From positions 89,710-153,709 of the forward strand of contig JAUNDI010000001.1 of NCBI GenBank assembly GCA_030526155.1: DNA of 64,000 nt, written 5' to 3'. Position numbers and translations under genes: made by a program. Below the pieces are notes generated by a model. The model was not told the origin of the DNA. It did not search any database and saw nothing but the letters and a program-made list of their open reading frames with translations. Numbering within the stretch: position 1 is the first letter of the stretch; each line of letters begins with the position of its first letter. The DNA is from Bacteroidia bacterium (GTDB lineage: Bacteria > Bacteroidota > Bacteroidia > Bacteroidales > Marinilabiliaceae). This document shows positions 1-9,456 of the stretch, one piece after another.

Positions 1-1
1 G

Positions 2-1150
2 CTACAGAAGATACAGGAGATTAAGCCTAGTGCGGTGGTACTATTCATAACGGCTTATGTCGACACTGAAAAAGCCGTAAGAGCTATTAAGGCGGGAGCG
101 ATAGATTTCATCCCTAAGCCATGGAATAATAACAAGGTTTTGGCTACCGTATTAAGTGCTATCGAGCTAAGCGATTCTAGAAAAATTGCGAGCAACAAGG
201 GTGCTGTAAGTACCCTCTCTGCACATAGGGAGCCTATAGGTTCATCGCAAATTTTCAATAGATTGAAGGAGCAATGTCATACCGTAGCGACGACAGATAC
301 CTCTGTTCTTATCTTGGGTGAGAATGGTTCGGGTAAGGATGTGATAGCTCATTATATACATGAGAACTCTAATAGGGCGGATAAGCCTTTCGTAAGTATT
401 GACCTCGGTTCGCTCTCTGAGTCTCTTATGGAGGATGAACTATTCGGACACGAAAAGGGCGCATATACTGGCGCTAATGCCCAAAAGATTGGTCGTGTAG
501 AGATGGCCAATGGCGGTACGCTCTTCATGGACGAGATAGGCAATCTATCTGCCCCTATGCAGCAGAAGCTTCTTACACTGGTTGAGAAGCGCCAGATAAC
601 ACGCTTAGGTGGTACTAAGCCTATTATGGTAGATTTTAGACTTATATGTGCTACAAATGCCCCAATACATAAGGAGGTCGAGGAGGGTACATTCCGTCGT
701 GATCTCCTATATAGAATAAATACTATCGAACTTCATACCCCACCTCTTCGTGATAGGGAGGGAGATGTTATTGAGTTGGCCGAGGAGTTTATATCTCTCT
801 TTGCTAAAAAGTACAACAAATCGCACCTCACATTGTCTGATGATGCTCGTGAGGCTCTACTTGCTCACTCTTGGCCTGGTAATGTCCGTGAGCTGCTCCA
901 TACCATAGAGAGGGCAGTGGTAATGGCTAAGGGTAGTGTGATATGTAGTGCCGATATCCCTATGGAGAGGGTAGAGGAGGGTAACACCTCTACTGCTAAT
1001 GAGGAGATGCCACTAAGGCTCGAGGAACTCGAGAGGGTAGCTATCCGTAAGGCTATAGAGAGGTCGGATGGTAACCTTACACAGGCTGCGGAGATTCTAG
1101 GTATTACTAGATATGCCCTATACAGAAAACTTGAGAAGATAAAACTATAA
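2..1150 (+). CDS. NtrC-family sigma-54-dependent response regulator (5' truncated)
   Basis: Cytoplasmic transcription activator that opens sigma-54 promoters when its receiver is phosphorylated. The reading frame is open to base 2, so the gene starts upstream of the window. The GTG at 35 lies inside the receiver domain and is not the start. Visible in order: the C-terminal part of the receiver (conserved Thr in FITAY, conserved Lys in PKPW; the phospho-acceptor Asp is outside the window), an AAA+ domain with Walker A GENGSGKD, the sigma-54 contact loop as GAYTGA (Tyr in place of the usual Phe of GAFTGA), Walker B GGTLFMDEIG, and a C-terminal Fis-type helix-turn-helix (LTQAAEILGITRYALYRKLE). 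The histidine kinase follows 14 bases downstream, so the two form a two-component pair. The target genes are not in view. Confidence 0.93.
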   Translation, partial: LQKIQEIKPSAVVLFITAYVDTEKAVRAIKAGAIDFIPKPWNNNKVLATVLSAIELSDSRKIASNKGAVSTLSAHREPIGSSQIFNRLKEQCHTVATTDTSVLILGENGSGKDVIAHYIHENSNRADKPFVSIDLGSLSESLMEDELFGHEKGAYTGANAQKIGRVEMANGGTLFMDEIGNLSAPMQQKLLTLVEKRQITRLGGTKPIMVDFRLICATNAPIHKEVEEGTFRRDLLYRINTIELHTPPLRDREGDVIELAEEFISLFAKKYNKSHLTLSDDAREALLAHSWPGNVRELLHTIERAVVMAKGSVICSADIPMERVEEGNTSTANEEMPLRLEELERVAIRKAIERSDGNLTQAAEILGITRYALYRKLEKIKL

Positions 1151-1164
1151 AGTGTAGAGTGCAT

Positions 1165-2346
1165 ATGTTTGGTTGGTTCAAAGATAAGAGCATTAGACGC
1201 CTACGACTTATGTTGGCCTCTATAAAGTCTAGAGACTACTCTCTGCACTTTAATGAGCAGAAACTCCGCGGCGAGGAGCTAAAGCTTGCCCAGGAGATAA
1301 ATGACGTTATAACCGAATTAAGAGATGCCAATAGACGTATCGATGCACAATATGGCTATCTAGAGGCTCTGCTCAATAAGACCAAGACTTTCTTGATAGT
1401 GGTGGACGACTTTGGCAATGTAAATTGGATGAATGAGTCGGCTATCAATGGCTTATGCGGCTTTAAGGTCGATAGATTAGCCGATTTGGCTGTACTGAAT
1501 GATATACTACCTAAGGAGTTAGAGTCGCTCCAGGTAGGCCAACAAAAGCTAGTTACCATGATGCTAAAGGGCTCTTTGGTGGAGTGGTGCATAAGCATGA
1601 CAAGGTACAACCGCCAAGGGGTAGATGTAAAGCTATATAGCATAGATGACGTACAGTCGGTATTGCGCCAAAACGAGGTAGAGGCTCAAAATAAGCTAGT
1701 GCGCGTGCTAACTCACGAGATTATGAACTCTCTATCTCCTATTATCTCTCTATCTGATACACTCAACCAGTCGTTTGACGAAGGTAATGTGGATAAGGAG
1801 GATGTCCAAATGGCTCTTCAGGCGATATATCGACGTAGTCAGGGCCTACTAGATTTCGTCGAGTCGTTCCGTAAGGTATCACGCATATCACAGCCTCAAC
1901 GTGCTATGGTCGGACTAGATGTCATAATATCCGATCTGCACCAGCTATTCCCTAGTCCTACTATCACTTTCCTCATCGAGGACGATACGGAGATGCTCTA
2001 TGTAGACCAAAGTCAGATAGAACATGTACTAATCAATCTGCTCAAAAATGCTATCGAGGCGTGCGAGGGTGTGAATGAGCCCAAAATTACCCTTTCTACA
2101 TATGCCAATAGACCAAGTAATACATTCTATATTGAGATATCAGATAATGGTCAAGGTATCTCCTCTGAGGTCGCTGAACAGATATTTGTCCCATTCTTCA
2201 CTACAAAAAATACAGGCTCTGGTATCGGCCTAAGCGTATGTAGGCAGATAATAAACATGCACGGCGGAAGGATAAGCGTGGAGAGTAAAGAGGGCGAAGG
2301 GGCTAAATTCGTAGTCATATTACCATATACCCCTCCTAATATGTAA
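1165..2346 (+). CDS. Soluble PAS-domain sensor histidine kinase, partner of the upstream regulator
   Basis: Cytosolic autokinase expected to phosphorylate the upstream NtrC-type regulator. No signal peptide or membrane segment is visible, so it should sense an internal signal. The N-terminal about 70 residues are helical. A PAS-like segment follows (around FLIVVDDFGNVNWMNESA). Then comes the H-box LTHEIMNSLSP, with the HExxN pattern of NtrB-like kinases, and the ATPase motifs NLLKNAIEA (N), DNGQGI (G1), FVPFFTTK (F) and GSGIGLSV (G2). A GTG at 1159 is in frame, but the ATG at 1165 gives the more natural start (MFGWFKDKS). About 393 residues. Confidence 0.9.
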   Translation: MFGWFKDKSIRRLRLMLASIKSRDYSLHFNEQKLRGEELKLAQEINDVITELRDANRRIDAQYGYLEALLNKTKTFLIVVDDFGNVNWMNESAINGLCGFKVDRLADLAVLNDILPKELESLQVGQQKLVTMMLKGSLVEWCISMTRYNRQGVDVKLYSIDDVQSVLRQNEVEAQNKLVRVLTHEIMNSLSPIISLSDTLNQSFDEGNVDKEDVQMALQAIYRRSQGLLDFVESFRKVSRISQPQRAMVGLDVIISDLHQLFPSPTITFLIEDDTEMLYVDQSQIEHVLINLLKNAIEACEGVNEPKITLSTYANRPSNTFYIEISDNGQGISSEVAEQIFVPFFTTKNTGSGIGLSVCRQIINMHGGRISVESKEGEGAKFVVILPYTPPNM

Positions 2347-2655
2347 TATGCTGATTATTAGTAATACACACAATATTACCCCATCTGTAATCGCGTCTAT
2401 GCAAATATTTTTTACCCTTCAAATACACTTTTTTACACCTTATATATATGGTATATAATCCCTATATAATACGTCTTTAACAGATTTATACATATTTGTC
2501 CACCTATTAAATAATATTTTTACCTCAGAGGTCAGATGTATCATATTTCTTTGCACTCGTTAAAAGATGTTTAGTAGTTGTTGGTCTGATGCATAAAGAT
2601 TAACGCTTCGAGGCATAATAAGGTGGTAATAATAAACACATGTAAATATCTATTT
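2347..2655. other. AT-rich intergenic region upstream of the arabinan locus
   Basis: About 310 bases without a credible gene. The centre is very AT-rich with short TATATA runs. TTTCTTTG at 2546-2553 is a one-mismatch version of the Bacteroidota -7 box, and no clear -33 TTTG is seen. If used, it would give a leader of about 95 bases before the ATG at 2656. I see no strong terminator for the kinase gene and no sigma-54 (GG/GC) promoter. Confidence 0.4.
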
Positions 2656-4347
2656 ATGAAAACAACAAAACTGATGTGGCGGACATTGAGTGCCGCTTGT
2701 ATCGCAGCATTGGCTTTTGTAGGTTGCCAGGAGGATCTATATTCTATAGATGCACCTGATGGCTTGCAGGAAGAGATCGATGCTATCGCTGCCGAGAGAG
2801 AGGCAGAGAAGAATCAACAGGGCGATAATGAGACTCTCATTATTAATACCTATGATGTAGGTGCTACTGATTGCTCTTCGGGATGGTGGACAGCATTCTC
2901 TGATTATTTCAAGATTCCTACCGGCAAAATGCTTGTTTTGGAGTTCGTGAACCATACTACAGGCGCAAATAACTGGAACAACTGGAATCTTTGTGTTACT
3001 TCGCCTGACGTACGCGATGGCGATAACTATTCAGAGTACTTCGTACTTCGTTCGGATAACTACGGTTGGGGTAACGATAAGTATGATGGCGGTATCATTA
3101 GCAATGATTATCCAGACCTTGATGGCGATGGCGATATCTGGAACGACTTCCGCGCTATCATGGCTGATGCTAATGTAGTAATGAAGGTCGACCACTCTAA
3201 GGCTGGTTACTGCTACGTTACAGCAGTGGCTACAAGCGCTGATGGTAAGACTACTATTACAGAGACATACAACCACCCAGTATCTATCTCTGAGGATATT
3301 CAAGCTTTCCTCGTAGCTGATGGTAGTTATATGGAGATGAAGAAGGCTACATTGATGCCTTCAGAGGTTGCAGAGCTCGTAGATTATGAGCCAGTATCAT
3401 TGTCTATCTCAAATGCTCCACAGTCTATTGTTATCGGTGAGACCGACTTCTGGGGTGGTGCTTCGGCTACTGTAACTTTCGCTGATGGCTCTTCTGCTCC
3501 TGTTGATACAGCAGATGTGACATTCGCTATCATTCCAGACCTTACAACAGTAGGTACAAAGACTATCGTTTTGGCTTACACAAAGACAAAACTTGGTAAT
3601 GTTTGTAAGCCTGTTACAGGTTACTACGTTCTTGAGGTAACTAACAAGATTGAGGCTATCGATGTTAAGAATAACGTACCTGACTTCACATACTACTATA
3701 TGGAGGGTGCAGCACTAAACATCCCTACAGTAGCATTCGAAATCACAGCAACATATAGCGATGGTACATCATCTGTTATGCCAAATGCTAATTGCCAATT
3801 CATACCTGACTTCGCAAATGGTAAGATGGTAGTTAAGTATAGCGATGAGGTATCTGCTGAGGTGCCAGTGAACTTTGTTAAGGGTTCTTACGCTATCGGT
3901 GCTCCTGACTTTACTAATGGTTGGTGGACAACATTCAGCCCTTCTGATATCAAGGTAGAGGTAGGTACTCCACTAGAGATTGAGCTCTCTTGCTACTCTG
4001 ATAACCTCGAGAACTGGCATACTCCATGCTACATCCTCCGTGGCGCAGAGAAGAATGAGTACTGTGTAGTACGTTCTGACAACTTCGGTTGGGGTGCTGG
4101 ATATGATGGTAATGACGATAAGGTAGTTGAGAGTGATTGGAATTTCGATACATTCAAGGCTAATATGAATGGCTCACTCTATAAGGTTAAGATTACCAAT
4201 AATGGTAATGGTACAGCAGATATCGAGGTTAACGTTACATACTCAAATGGTGAGGTTCACTTCCAGAACTATAAGGGTATTAAGGTTAACTCAGACGACC
4301 TCTACTTCACTTTCGTTACAGAGGAGTCGTACCTTGTTATAAAGTAA
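2656..4347 (+). CDS. Surface lipoprotein with duplicated module, putative glycan-binding protein of the arabinan locus
   Basis: Predicted outer-membrane lipoprotein. The ATG at 2656 is preferred over an upstream in-frame GTG (2623) because it gives a clean signal peptide ending in lipobox FVGC, with Cys at residue 24 followed by Gln-Glu-Asp. Two related modules of about 150-160 residues lie at about 67-230 and 407-563. Both begin with a G-W-W-T-x-F-S block and share an RSDN-Y/F-GWG block. They are separated by Ig-like stretches (around YEPVSLSISNAPQSIVIGE and the VPDFTYYYMEG region). The aromatic repeats and the place directly before susC suggest a SusE/F-type or surface glycan-binding protein that feeds arabinan to the transporter. 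That role is inferred from context; I do not recognise a named family. It is unusual that it precedes susC instead of following susD. Confidence 0.78.
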   Translation: MKTTKLMWRTLSAACIAALAFVGCQEDLYSIDAPDGLQEEIDAIAAEREAEKNQQGDNETLIINTYDVGATDCSSGWWTAFSDYFKIPTGKMLVLEFVNHTTGANNWNNWNLCVTSPDVRDGDNYSEYFVLRSDNYGWGNDKYDGGIISNDYPDLDGDGDIWNDFRAIMADANVVMKVDHSKAGYCYVTAVATSADGKTTITETYNHPVSISEDIQAFLVADGSYMEMKKATLMPSEVAELVDYEPVSLSISNAPQSIVIGETDFWGGASATVTFADGSSAPVDTADVTFAIIPDLTTVGTKTIVLAYTKTKLGNVCKPVTGYYVLEVTNKIEAIDVKNNVPDFTYYYMEGAALNIPTVAFEITATYSDGTSSVMPNANCQFIPDFANGKMVVKYSDEVSAEVPVNFVKGSYAIGAPDFTNGWWTTFSPSDIKVEVGTPLEIELSCYSDNLENWHTPCYILRGAEKNEYCVVRSDNFGWGAGYDGNDDKVVESDWNFDTFKANMNGSLYKVKITNNGNGTADIEVNVTYSNGEVHFQNYKGIKVNSDDLYFTFVTEESYLVIK

Positions 4348-4378
4348 TTGTGACATACACATTAATACAGGAACAGAG

Positions 4379-7300
4379 ATGAAATTTCAATATTTAATAG
4401 CACTTAGCCTTTTGGTTACTGCTCCTATGTCGGCTGCTTTCGCTGAGGAGGTGCATAATAATGAGGTACTAACAGAGGTGCAAGCTGGTACAATAAAGGT
4501 ATCAGGTAAGGTTGTTGACGAGAATGGAGATACTCTCCCAGGCGTTAACGTAGCCGTAAAGGGTACAACAACAGGTACTATTACTGATTTCGATGGTAAC
4601 TTTACTCTTAATGTACCATCAAATGCTACAGTAGTATTCTCTTTCGTTGGCTACACAAACCAAGAGATAGTAGTAAATGGTCAGACAAATCTCGGTACCA
4701 TTACTCTCCAAAGCGAGAGCTTCGAGATGAATGATATCGTAGTCGTAGGTTATGGTACACAGAAGAAGGTCGACCTCACTGGTTCAGTAGCTATCGTAGA
4801 TGCTGATGAGATGAAGAAGGTGTCGAACTCAAATATGTCGACAATGCTTCAAGGTAAGGTGGCTGGTGTGAACGTCACTACAGATGGTCAGCCTGGTGCC
4901 GACCCAGCAGTACGTATCCGTGGTTTGGGCTCTTTCGGCTCTACAGCACCTCTCTACGTTATCGATGGTGTGCCTATGGGTACTACAATACGCGACTTCT
5001 CTCCTAATGATATAGAGACTATCCAGGTATTGAAGGATGCCTCTGCAGCTGCTATCTACGGTTCGCGTGCTGCTAATGGTGTCATCATCATTACTACTAA
5101 GCAGGGTAAGAAGGACCAACCAATGCGTATCGACTACCGCGGCTATGTAGGTATGGATAATGTAAAGAGCGACGTATATGAGGTAATGAATGCTGAGGAG
5201 TACGCTCAGTATCTCACTATGGCATGTAAGAACTCTGGTGATGCTCTCCCTGCTGGTTATGATAAGTCTACTCAAGAGTATAAAGACTATATCGAGGGTG
5301 TAGATACCGATTGGTTCGATGAACTATATAAGACAGGTATCCGTCAGAATCATAACCTTAATATCTCGGGTGGTGGAGCAAGCAACACTTACAACCTTTC
5401 ACTCGACTACTTCGGTCAGGATGGTACTATCGTAGGTGCTGGTCCTAACTACGACCGTTTCACTGCTCGTTTGAACAATACTATGGATGTTAAGTTCCTT
5501 AATATCAAGACAAGTATTGTATATACCCATAGCAAGCAGAATAATATGGCATTCTCTAACGCTAATGAGTATGTAAATGGTCTCTCTAACGGTTCGGGTG
5601 GCCCAGTTATCTTGGCTGCTATGTTTATGCCTCCTTCAATAAAGGCTAAGGACCCTTCTACATGGTGCCTTGATAAGTACTACCCATCAGCTTCTAACTA
5701 TAAGTACGACTCATTCGGTTATGGTACATACTATACAGGTGCTCATGGCGATGTACAGATGACAAACCCATTGCTCCTCAACGAGATCCTTGAAAGACGT
5801 ACAGATGTAGATCGTGTAGCGTTGACAGGTACTCTTAACTTCGACCTCCTTGATATGATTGGTCAGAAGAATGATAACCATAAGTTGAACTATGTGCTCA
5901 ACCTCGCATGGAATAAGACAATCTGCAAAGATTTGAACTTTATCCCATCATTCTTCCAGTCAAATAAGGCAACTCTCGATAAGCAATATGAGGTATTTAC
6001 TCAGGGCTATCGTAACAACCAAGACTTCCTCGTAGAGAATACATTGACATATGATGGTAAGATCGCAGAGCTCCACCACCTAAATGTAGTGGTAGGTCAG
6101 ACTTTCCAAAGAGAGCGTTACCACACTCTCACAGGTACAGGTTATGAGATGTCAGAGCCTTACTACTTGCAGCTCAATAATGCTAAGGAGACAAACGCTG
6201 GTACATACGAGAGCGAGCACGTAATCGCATCATTCATCGGTCGTCTTAACTATGACTATGATGGCAAGTACCTCCTCTCTGGCGTAGTTCGTCGTGATGG
6301 TTCTTCACGCCTCTCTTCTGATGACCGTTGGGATATCTTCCCATCATTGTCTCTCGGTTGGCGTATTGATCGTGAGGATTTCTTCCCATTCGATGATAGC
6401 TTGATCAACCTTCTTAAGGTTCGTGGTTCATATGGTGTACTCGGTAATGAGAATATCGGTGAGTACCAGTATATGTCTACTATGGGTCGCGGTGATTACT
6501 CATATAGCTTCGGCGGCGATAAGGTATTCGGTTCTGCTCTCACAGACTACGTAAATACTGCTATCAAGTGGGAGAAGAAGAAGTCAACAGACATCGGTCT
6601 CGATATCGCAATGTGGGGCAACCGCTTCGAGTTTAATGTCGACTGGTATAAGTCAGTATCTGAGGATTTGCTCTATGGCGTATCTGTACCTTCTGAGGCA
6701 GGTGTACGTAACGAGAAGGTTACTATGAATGCCGCTACAATGGAGAACTCAGGTCTCGAATTCTCTGCAACATATAGAAATACAGATCACCCTGTTAAGT
6801 TTGAGTTCTCAGCTAACGTATCTACCCTTAAGAATAAGGTAACATCTCTTGGTGATGCTAAGGTACAAAATGATGGCTACTGCCGTACAGAGGTAGGTGA
6901 CGAGGTAGGCCGTTTCTTCGGTCTCGTTGCTGAGGGCGTAATCAAGAATGAGGAGCAACTCAACAACCGCGTTAATGCTTTGGGTAATGTAGTATTCCAA
7001 CAGGGCGCTGAACTCGGTGATATCGCTTACAAGGATACTGATTTGGATGGTGATATTGATATGGACGACCGCGTATTCCTCGGTAGTGGTCTCCCTAAGG
7101 TCAACTTCGGTCTTAACGCTCGCGTAGAGTGGAATGGTATCGACCTCTCGGTAGCTACATTCGGTGCAGCAGGCTTCAAGGCTCTCGACCATATCGATAT
7201 GGCTACACATCAGTCTGGTGGTTTGGCTAATAAGAGCAAGGATCTCCTCAACGCATGGACTCCAGAGAACAGCAACTCTAATACTCCACGAGTTATGTAC

Positions 7301-7588
7301 TCTACAACAGCTCCTATCACATCAAATACCTTCAGCGACCGTTTCCTCAAGAATGGTTCTTACCTCAAGATCGCTAATGTCGAGCTCGGTTACAACTTCA
7401 AGAATGAGTGGTTCAAGGATGTCGTAAGCAATGTACGTCTCTACGTATCGGCTCAGAACCTCCACACATTCTCTAAGTACAATGGTTACAACATCGACTT
7501 CGCAGGTGGTACATTTACTCCAGGTTACAACTACTGTTCGTATCCTTCTCCACGTACCTTCATGGCTGGTCTTAACTTCTCATTCTAA
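4379..7588 (+). CDS. SusC-family TonB-dependent receptor of the arabinan locus
   Basis: Outer-membrane barrel that imports oligosaccharides using TonB energy. 1069 residues, normal for SusC. Signal peptide with AFA cleavage region at about 20-23, then a CarboxypepD_reg-like domain (KVSGKVVDENGDTLPGVNV), plug motif VVVGYGTQKK, SusC signature YVIDGVPMG and the AAIYGSRAANGVI block, then the barrel ending in the aromatic C-terminus LNFSF. There is no N-terminal STN domain, so it is not expected to signal through a FecR/ECF sigma pair. It starts 31 bases after the lipoprotein gene, and susD follows 24 bases after its stop. The GH43 arabinanase downstream suggests arabinan fragments as substrate. 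Confidence 0.94.
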   Translation: MKFQYLIALSLLVTAPMSAAFAEEVHNNEVLTEVQAGTIKVSGKVVDENGDTLPGVNVAVKGTTTGTITDFDGNFTLNVPSNATVVFSFVGYTNQEIVVNGQTNLGTITLQSESFEMNDIVVVGYGTQKKVDLTGSVAIVDADEMKKVSNSNMSTMLQGKVAGVNVTTDGQPGADPAVRIRGLGSFGSTAPLYVIDGVPMGTTIRDFSPNDIETIQVLKDASAAAIYGSRAANGVIIITTKQGKKDQPMRIDYRGYVGMDNVKSDVYEVMNAEEYAQYLTMACKNSGDALPAGYDKSTQEYKDYIEGVDTDWFDELYKTGIRQNHNLNISGGGASNTYNLSLDYFGQDGTIVGAGPNYDRFTARLNNTMDVKFLNIKTSIVYTHSKQNNMAFSNANEYVNGLSNGSGGPVILAAMFMPPSIKAKDPSTWCLDKYYPSASNYKYDSFGYGTYYTGAHGDVQMTNPLLLNEILERRTDVDRVALTGTLNFDLLDMIGQKNDNHKLNYVLNLAWNKTICKDLNFIPSFFQSNKATLDKQYEVFTQGYRNNQDFLVENTLTYDGKIAELHHLNVVVGQTFQRERYHTLTGTGYEMSEPYYLQLNNAKETNAGTYESEHVIASFIGRLNYDYDGKYLLSGVVRRDGSSRLSSDDRWDIFPSLSLGWRIDREDFFPFDDSLINLLKVRGSYGVLGNENIGEYQYMSTMGRGDYSYSFGGDKVFGSALTDYVNTAIKWEKKKSTDIGLDIAMWGNRFEFNVDWYKSVSEDLLYGVSVPSEAGVRNEKVTMNAATMENSGLEFSATYRNTDHPVKFEFSANVSTLKNKVTSLGDAKVQNDGYCRTEVGDEVGRFFGLVAEGVIKNEEQLNNRVNALGNVVFQQGAELGDIAYKDTDLDGDIDMDDRVFLGSGLPKVNFGLNARVEWNGIDLSVATFGAAGFKALDHIDMATHQSGGLANKSKDLLNAWTPENSNSNTPRVMYSTTAPITSNTFSDRFLKNGSYLKIANVELGYNFKNEWFKDVVSNVRLYVSAQNLHTFSKYNGYNIDFAGGTFTPGYNYCSYPSPRTFMAGLNFSF

Positions 7589-7612
7589 TTGTAAAATATC
7601 AAATTGTCAGAT

Positions 7613-9358
7613 ATGAAAAGAATCAATATAGCTCTGGCAGCATGCTCACTCATGCTAGGATTCACAGCTTGCGACGATCAGCTCGATGTGAAGAATCCTA
7701 ACTACCAGACAACAGCAGATTTTGGTGATAACGAGGCAGAACTCCAAGAGGCAGTTATCGCATGTTACAACCGTATCCGTCTCGAGGGTACCTTCGCTCG
7801 CGTAGGTTATACTATGGATGCAGTACGTGGCGACGAGGTTTGGAATGCATCTCAAGTATGGTATTTGCCTTTCGATAACCTCAATGTAGGCGCAGGCGAC
7901 GAGATTGGTCAGTGGATTTGGCGCGACTCATACCATGGCGTCAATCGTGCTAACTTCGTCCTTAAGTTCGTAGAGAAGGCAAAATTGTCTACTGATGCTT
8001 ATAATCAAATCAAGGGTCAGGCTCTCTTCATCCGTGCTTTGATGAATTTCCACCTCACTGCATACTTCCAGAATGTGCCTCTCTACACAAATTATGATGC
8101 ATATTCTACTCTTGAGGGTACATACGCTAAGAATGCCTCACAAGACGAGGTGTTCGACCTTATCGAGGCCGATTTGGCAGAGGCTATGGCTATCCTTCCT
8201 TCTCGCGATAAGGGTGGTGACTGGGCTAAGGGTCGTGCTACTTGTGGCGCTGCTGCAGGTTTCTATGCTAGAGCTCTTATGTTCCGACATAAGTTCGCTG
8301 AGGCTTATGAGGTACTCAAGGATATCATAGCTGGTAAGTATGGTCACTATGAGTTGATGGCCGATTATGGCGATAACTGCCGCGAGGGGGCTTCTGAGAA
8401 TAACGCTGAGTCGCTCTTCGAGGTACAGTTCCTCGACTTCGGTAAGCAGGGTACAGAGGCTGAGTGGACTCCTGTAAATATGACTAAGGATGCTACACAG
8501 GGCCATGCAGTAGAGTCAAATTACGCTTCTTATGTATTCAACTCATGGGCCGACCTCGCTGGCGCTGATTGGTTATACCAGGAGTTCAAGAGAGAGCGTA
8601 CTACAGACGACCGCCTCGATCCACGTCTATACTGGACTCTTGTAACTTACGAGAAGGAGTATGATAACTATACAGGTGTTAAGACTGCTGCTTATCCTAA
8701 TGGCGACCCACGTTGCAATACTGTATACCAGACAGATCTCTCAGAGACTCCAGCTGTAAACGCAGGTGCTATAGGTTCTATCTCAATCGCTAAGAATACT
8801 AATGCTCGTAACAACCTCTACAATAAGATAGCAACAGGTCTCTCTTGCGGTGTTAACCTCCGCCTTATGAGATACTCTGACGTTCTTCTCCGTGCCGCTG
8901 AGTGCGAGAATGAAATCAATGGTCCTACACAGACAGCTATCGACTATATCAACCAAGTTCGTCGTCGAGCTACTCTTGCCGACCTTAAACTTGCTGATTT
9001 CCCAACTGCTGATGCTCTCTTCGAGCAGATAGCTAACGTAGAGCGTCCAAAGGAGTTCGGTTGTGAGTACGGTAGAGGTATGGATCTTATCCGTTGGGGC
9101 TTCTTCTACGATGCTTCTCGTCGTCAGCAGCTCACAGAGCATACTACATACTCTTATAAGAACTCTGCAGAGGGCGAGACTATCACAAAGTGCTCTATGG
9201 ATAACTACCTCCCTGGTCACGAGTATTTCCCTATCTTCCAAAATACTCTCGACCAAAACAAGAATCTCTTAGGTAACTCAGCTAACTCAGAGACAGAGAC
9301 TGATAATACCGAGGCATTCTTCTCTAAGGGCTATAAGGTTCACCCAGTAGTTAAATAA
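7613..9358 (+). CDS. SusD-family surface lipoprotein of the arabinan locus
   Basis: Substrate-capturing lipoprotein that forms the lid of the SusC channel. The ATG at 7613 gives MKRINIALAACSLMLGFTAC, with lipobox Cys20 followed by Asp-Asp; the in-frame TTG at 7604 is less likely. The mature chain has the family pattern: N-terminal NPNYQTTADF and TPR-like helices (AYEVLKDII region), then the C-terminal blocks YSDVLLRAAECENEING and RRRATLADL and the RPKEFGCEYGRGMDLIRWG block that is typical near SusD C-termini. 581 residues, usual length. It is the third gene of the locus and is paired with the preceding SusC. Confidence 0.93.
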   Translation: MKRINIALAACSLMLGFTACDDQLDVKNPNYQTTADFGDNEAELQEAVIACYNRIRLEGTFARVGYTMDAVRGDEVWNASQVWYLPFDNLNVGAGDEIGQWIWRDSYHGVNRANFVLKFVEKAKLSTDAYNQIKGQALFIRALMNFHLTAYFQNVPLYTNYDAYSTLEGTYAKNASQDEVFDLIEADLAEAMAILPSRDKGGDWAKGRATCGAAAGFYARALMFRHKFAEAYEVLKDIIAGKYGHYELMADYGDNCREGASENNAESLFEVQFLDFGKQGTEAEWTPVNMTKDATQGHAVESNYASYVFNSWADLAGADWLYQEFKRERTTDDRLDPRLYWTLVTYEKEYDNYTGVKTAAYPNGDPRCNTVYQTDLSETPAVNAGAIGSISIAKNTNARNNLYNKIATGLSCGVNLRLMRYSDVLLRAAECENEINGPTQTAIDYINQVRRRATLADLKLADFPTADALFEQIANVERPKEFGCEYGRGMDLIRWGFFYDASRRQQLTEHTTYSYKNSAEGETITKCSMDNYLPGHEYFPIFQNTLDQNKNLLGNSANSETETDNTEAFFSKGYKVHPVVK

Positions 9359-9379
9359 GTATAAATAGTTAAGGCAAAG

Positions 9380-9414
9380 GCTTCCATATGCGTATATTGC
9401 GTGTGGGAGCTTTT
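9380..9414 (+). terminator. Hairpin between susD and the arabinanase gene
   Basis: Arms 9380-9392 and 9400-9410 form 11 pairs (three G-U) around a short TA-rich loop and are followed by TTTT. It lies inside the apparent operon, so it could lower transcription of the GH43 gene relative to susCD or stabilise the 3' end of the susCD message. Confidence 0.55.
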
Positions 9415-9456
9415 GTTCCTAAACAAGGTATAGTACCACAATTAACATAATCAACG

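Noticed and set aside
4829-5275. 148-residue minus-strand frame inside the first susC
   Set aside because: Shadow frame opposite a highly conserved plug domain; no promoter or family features.
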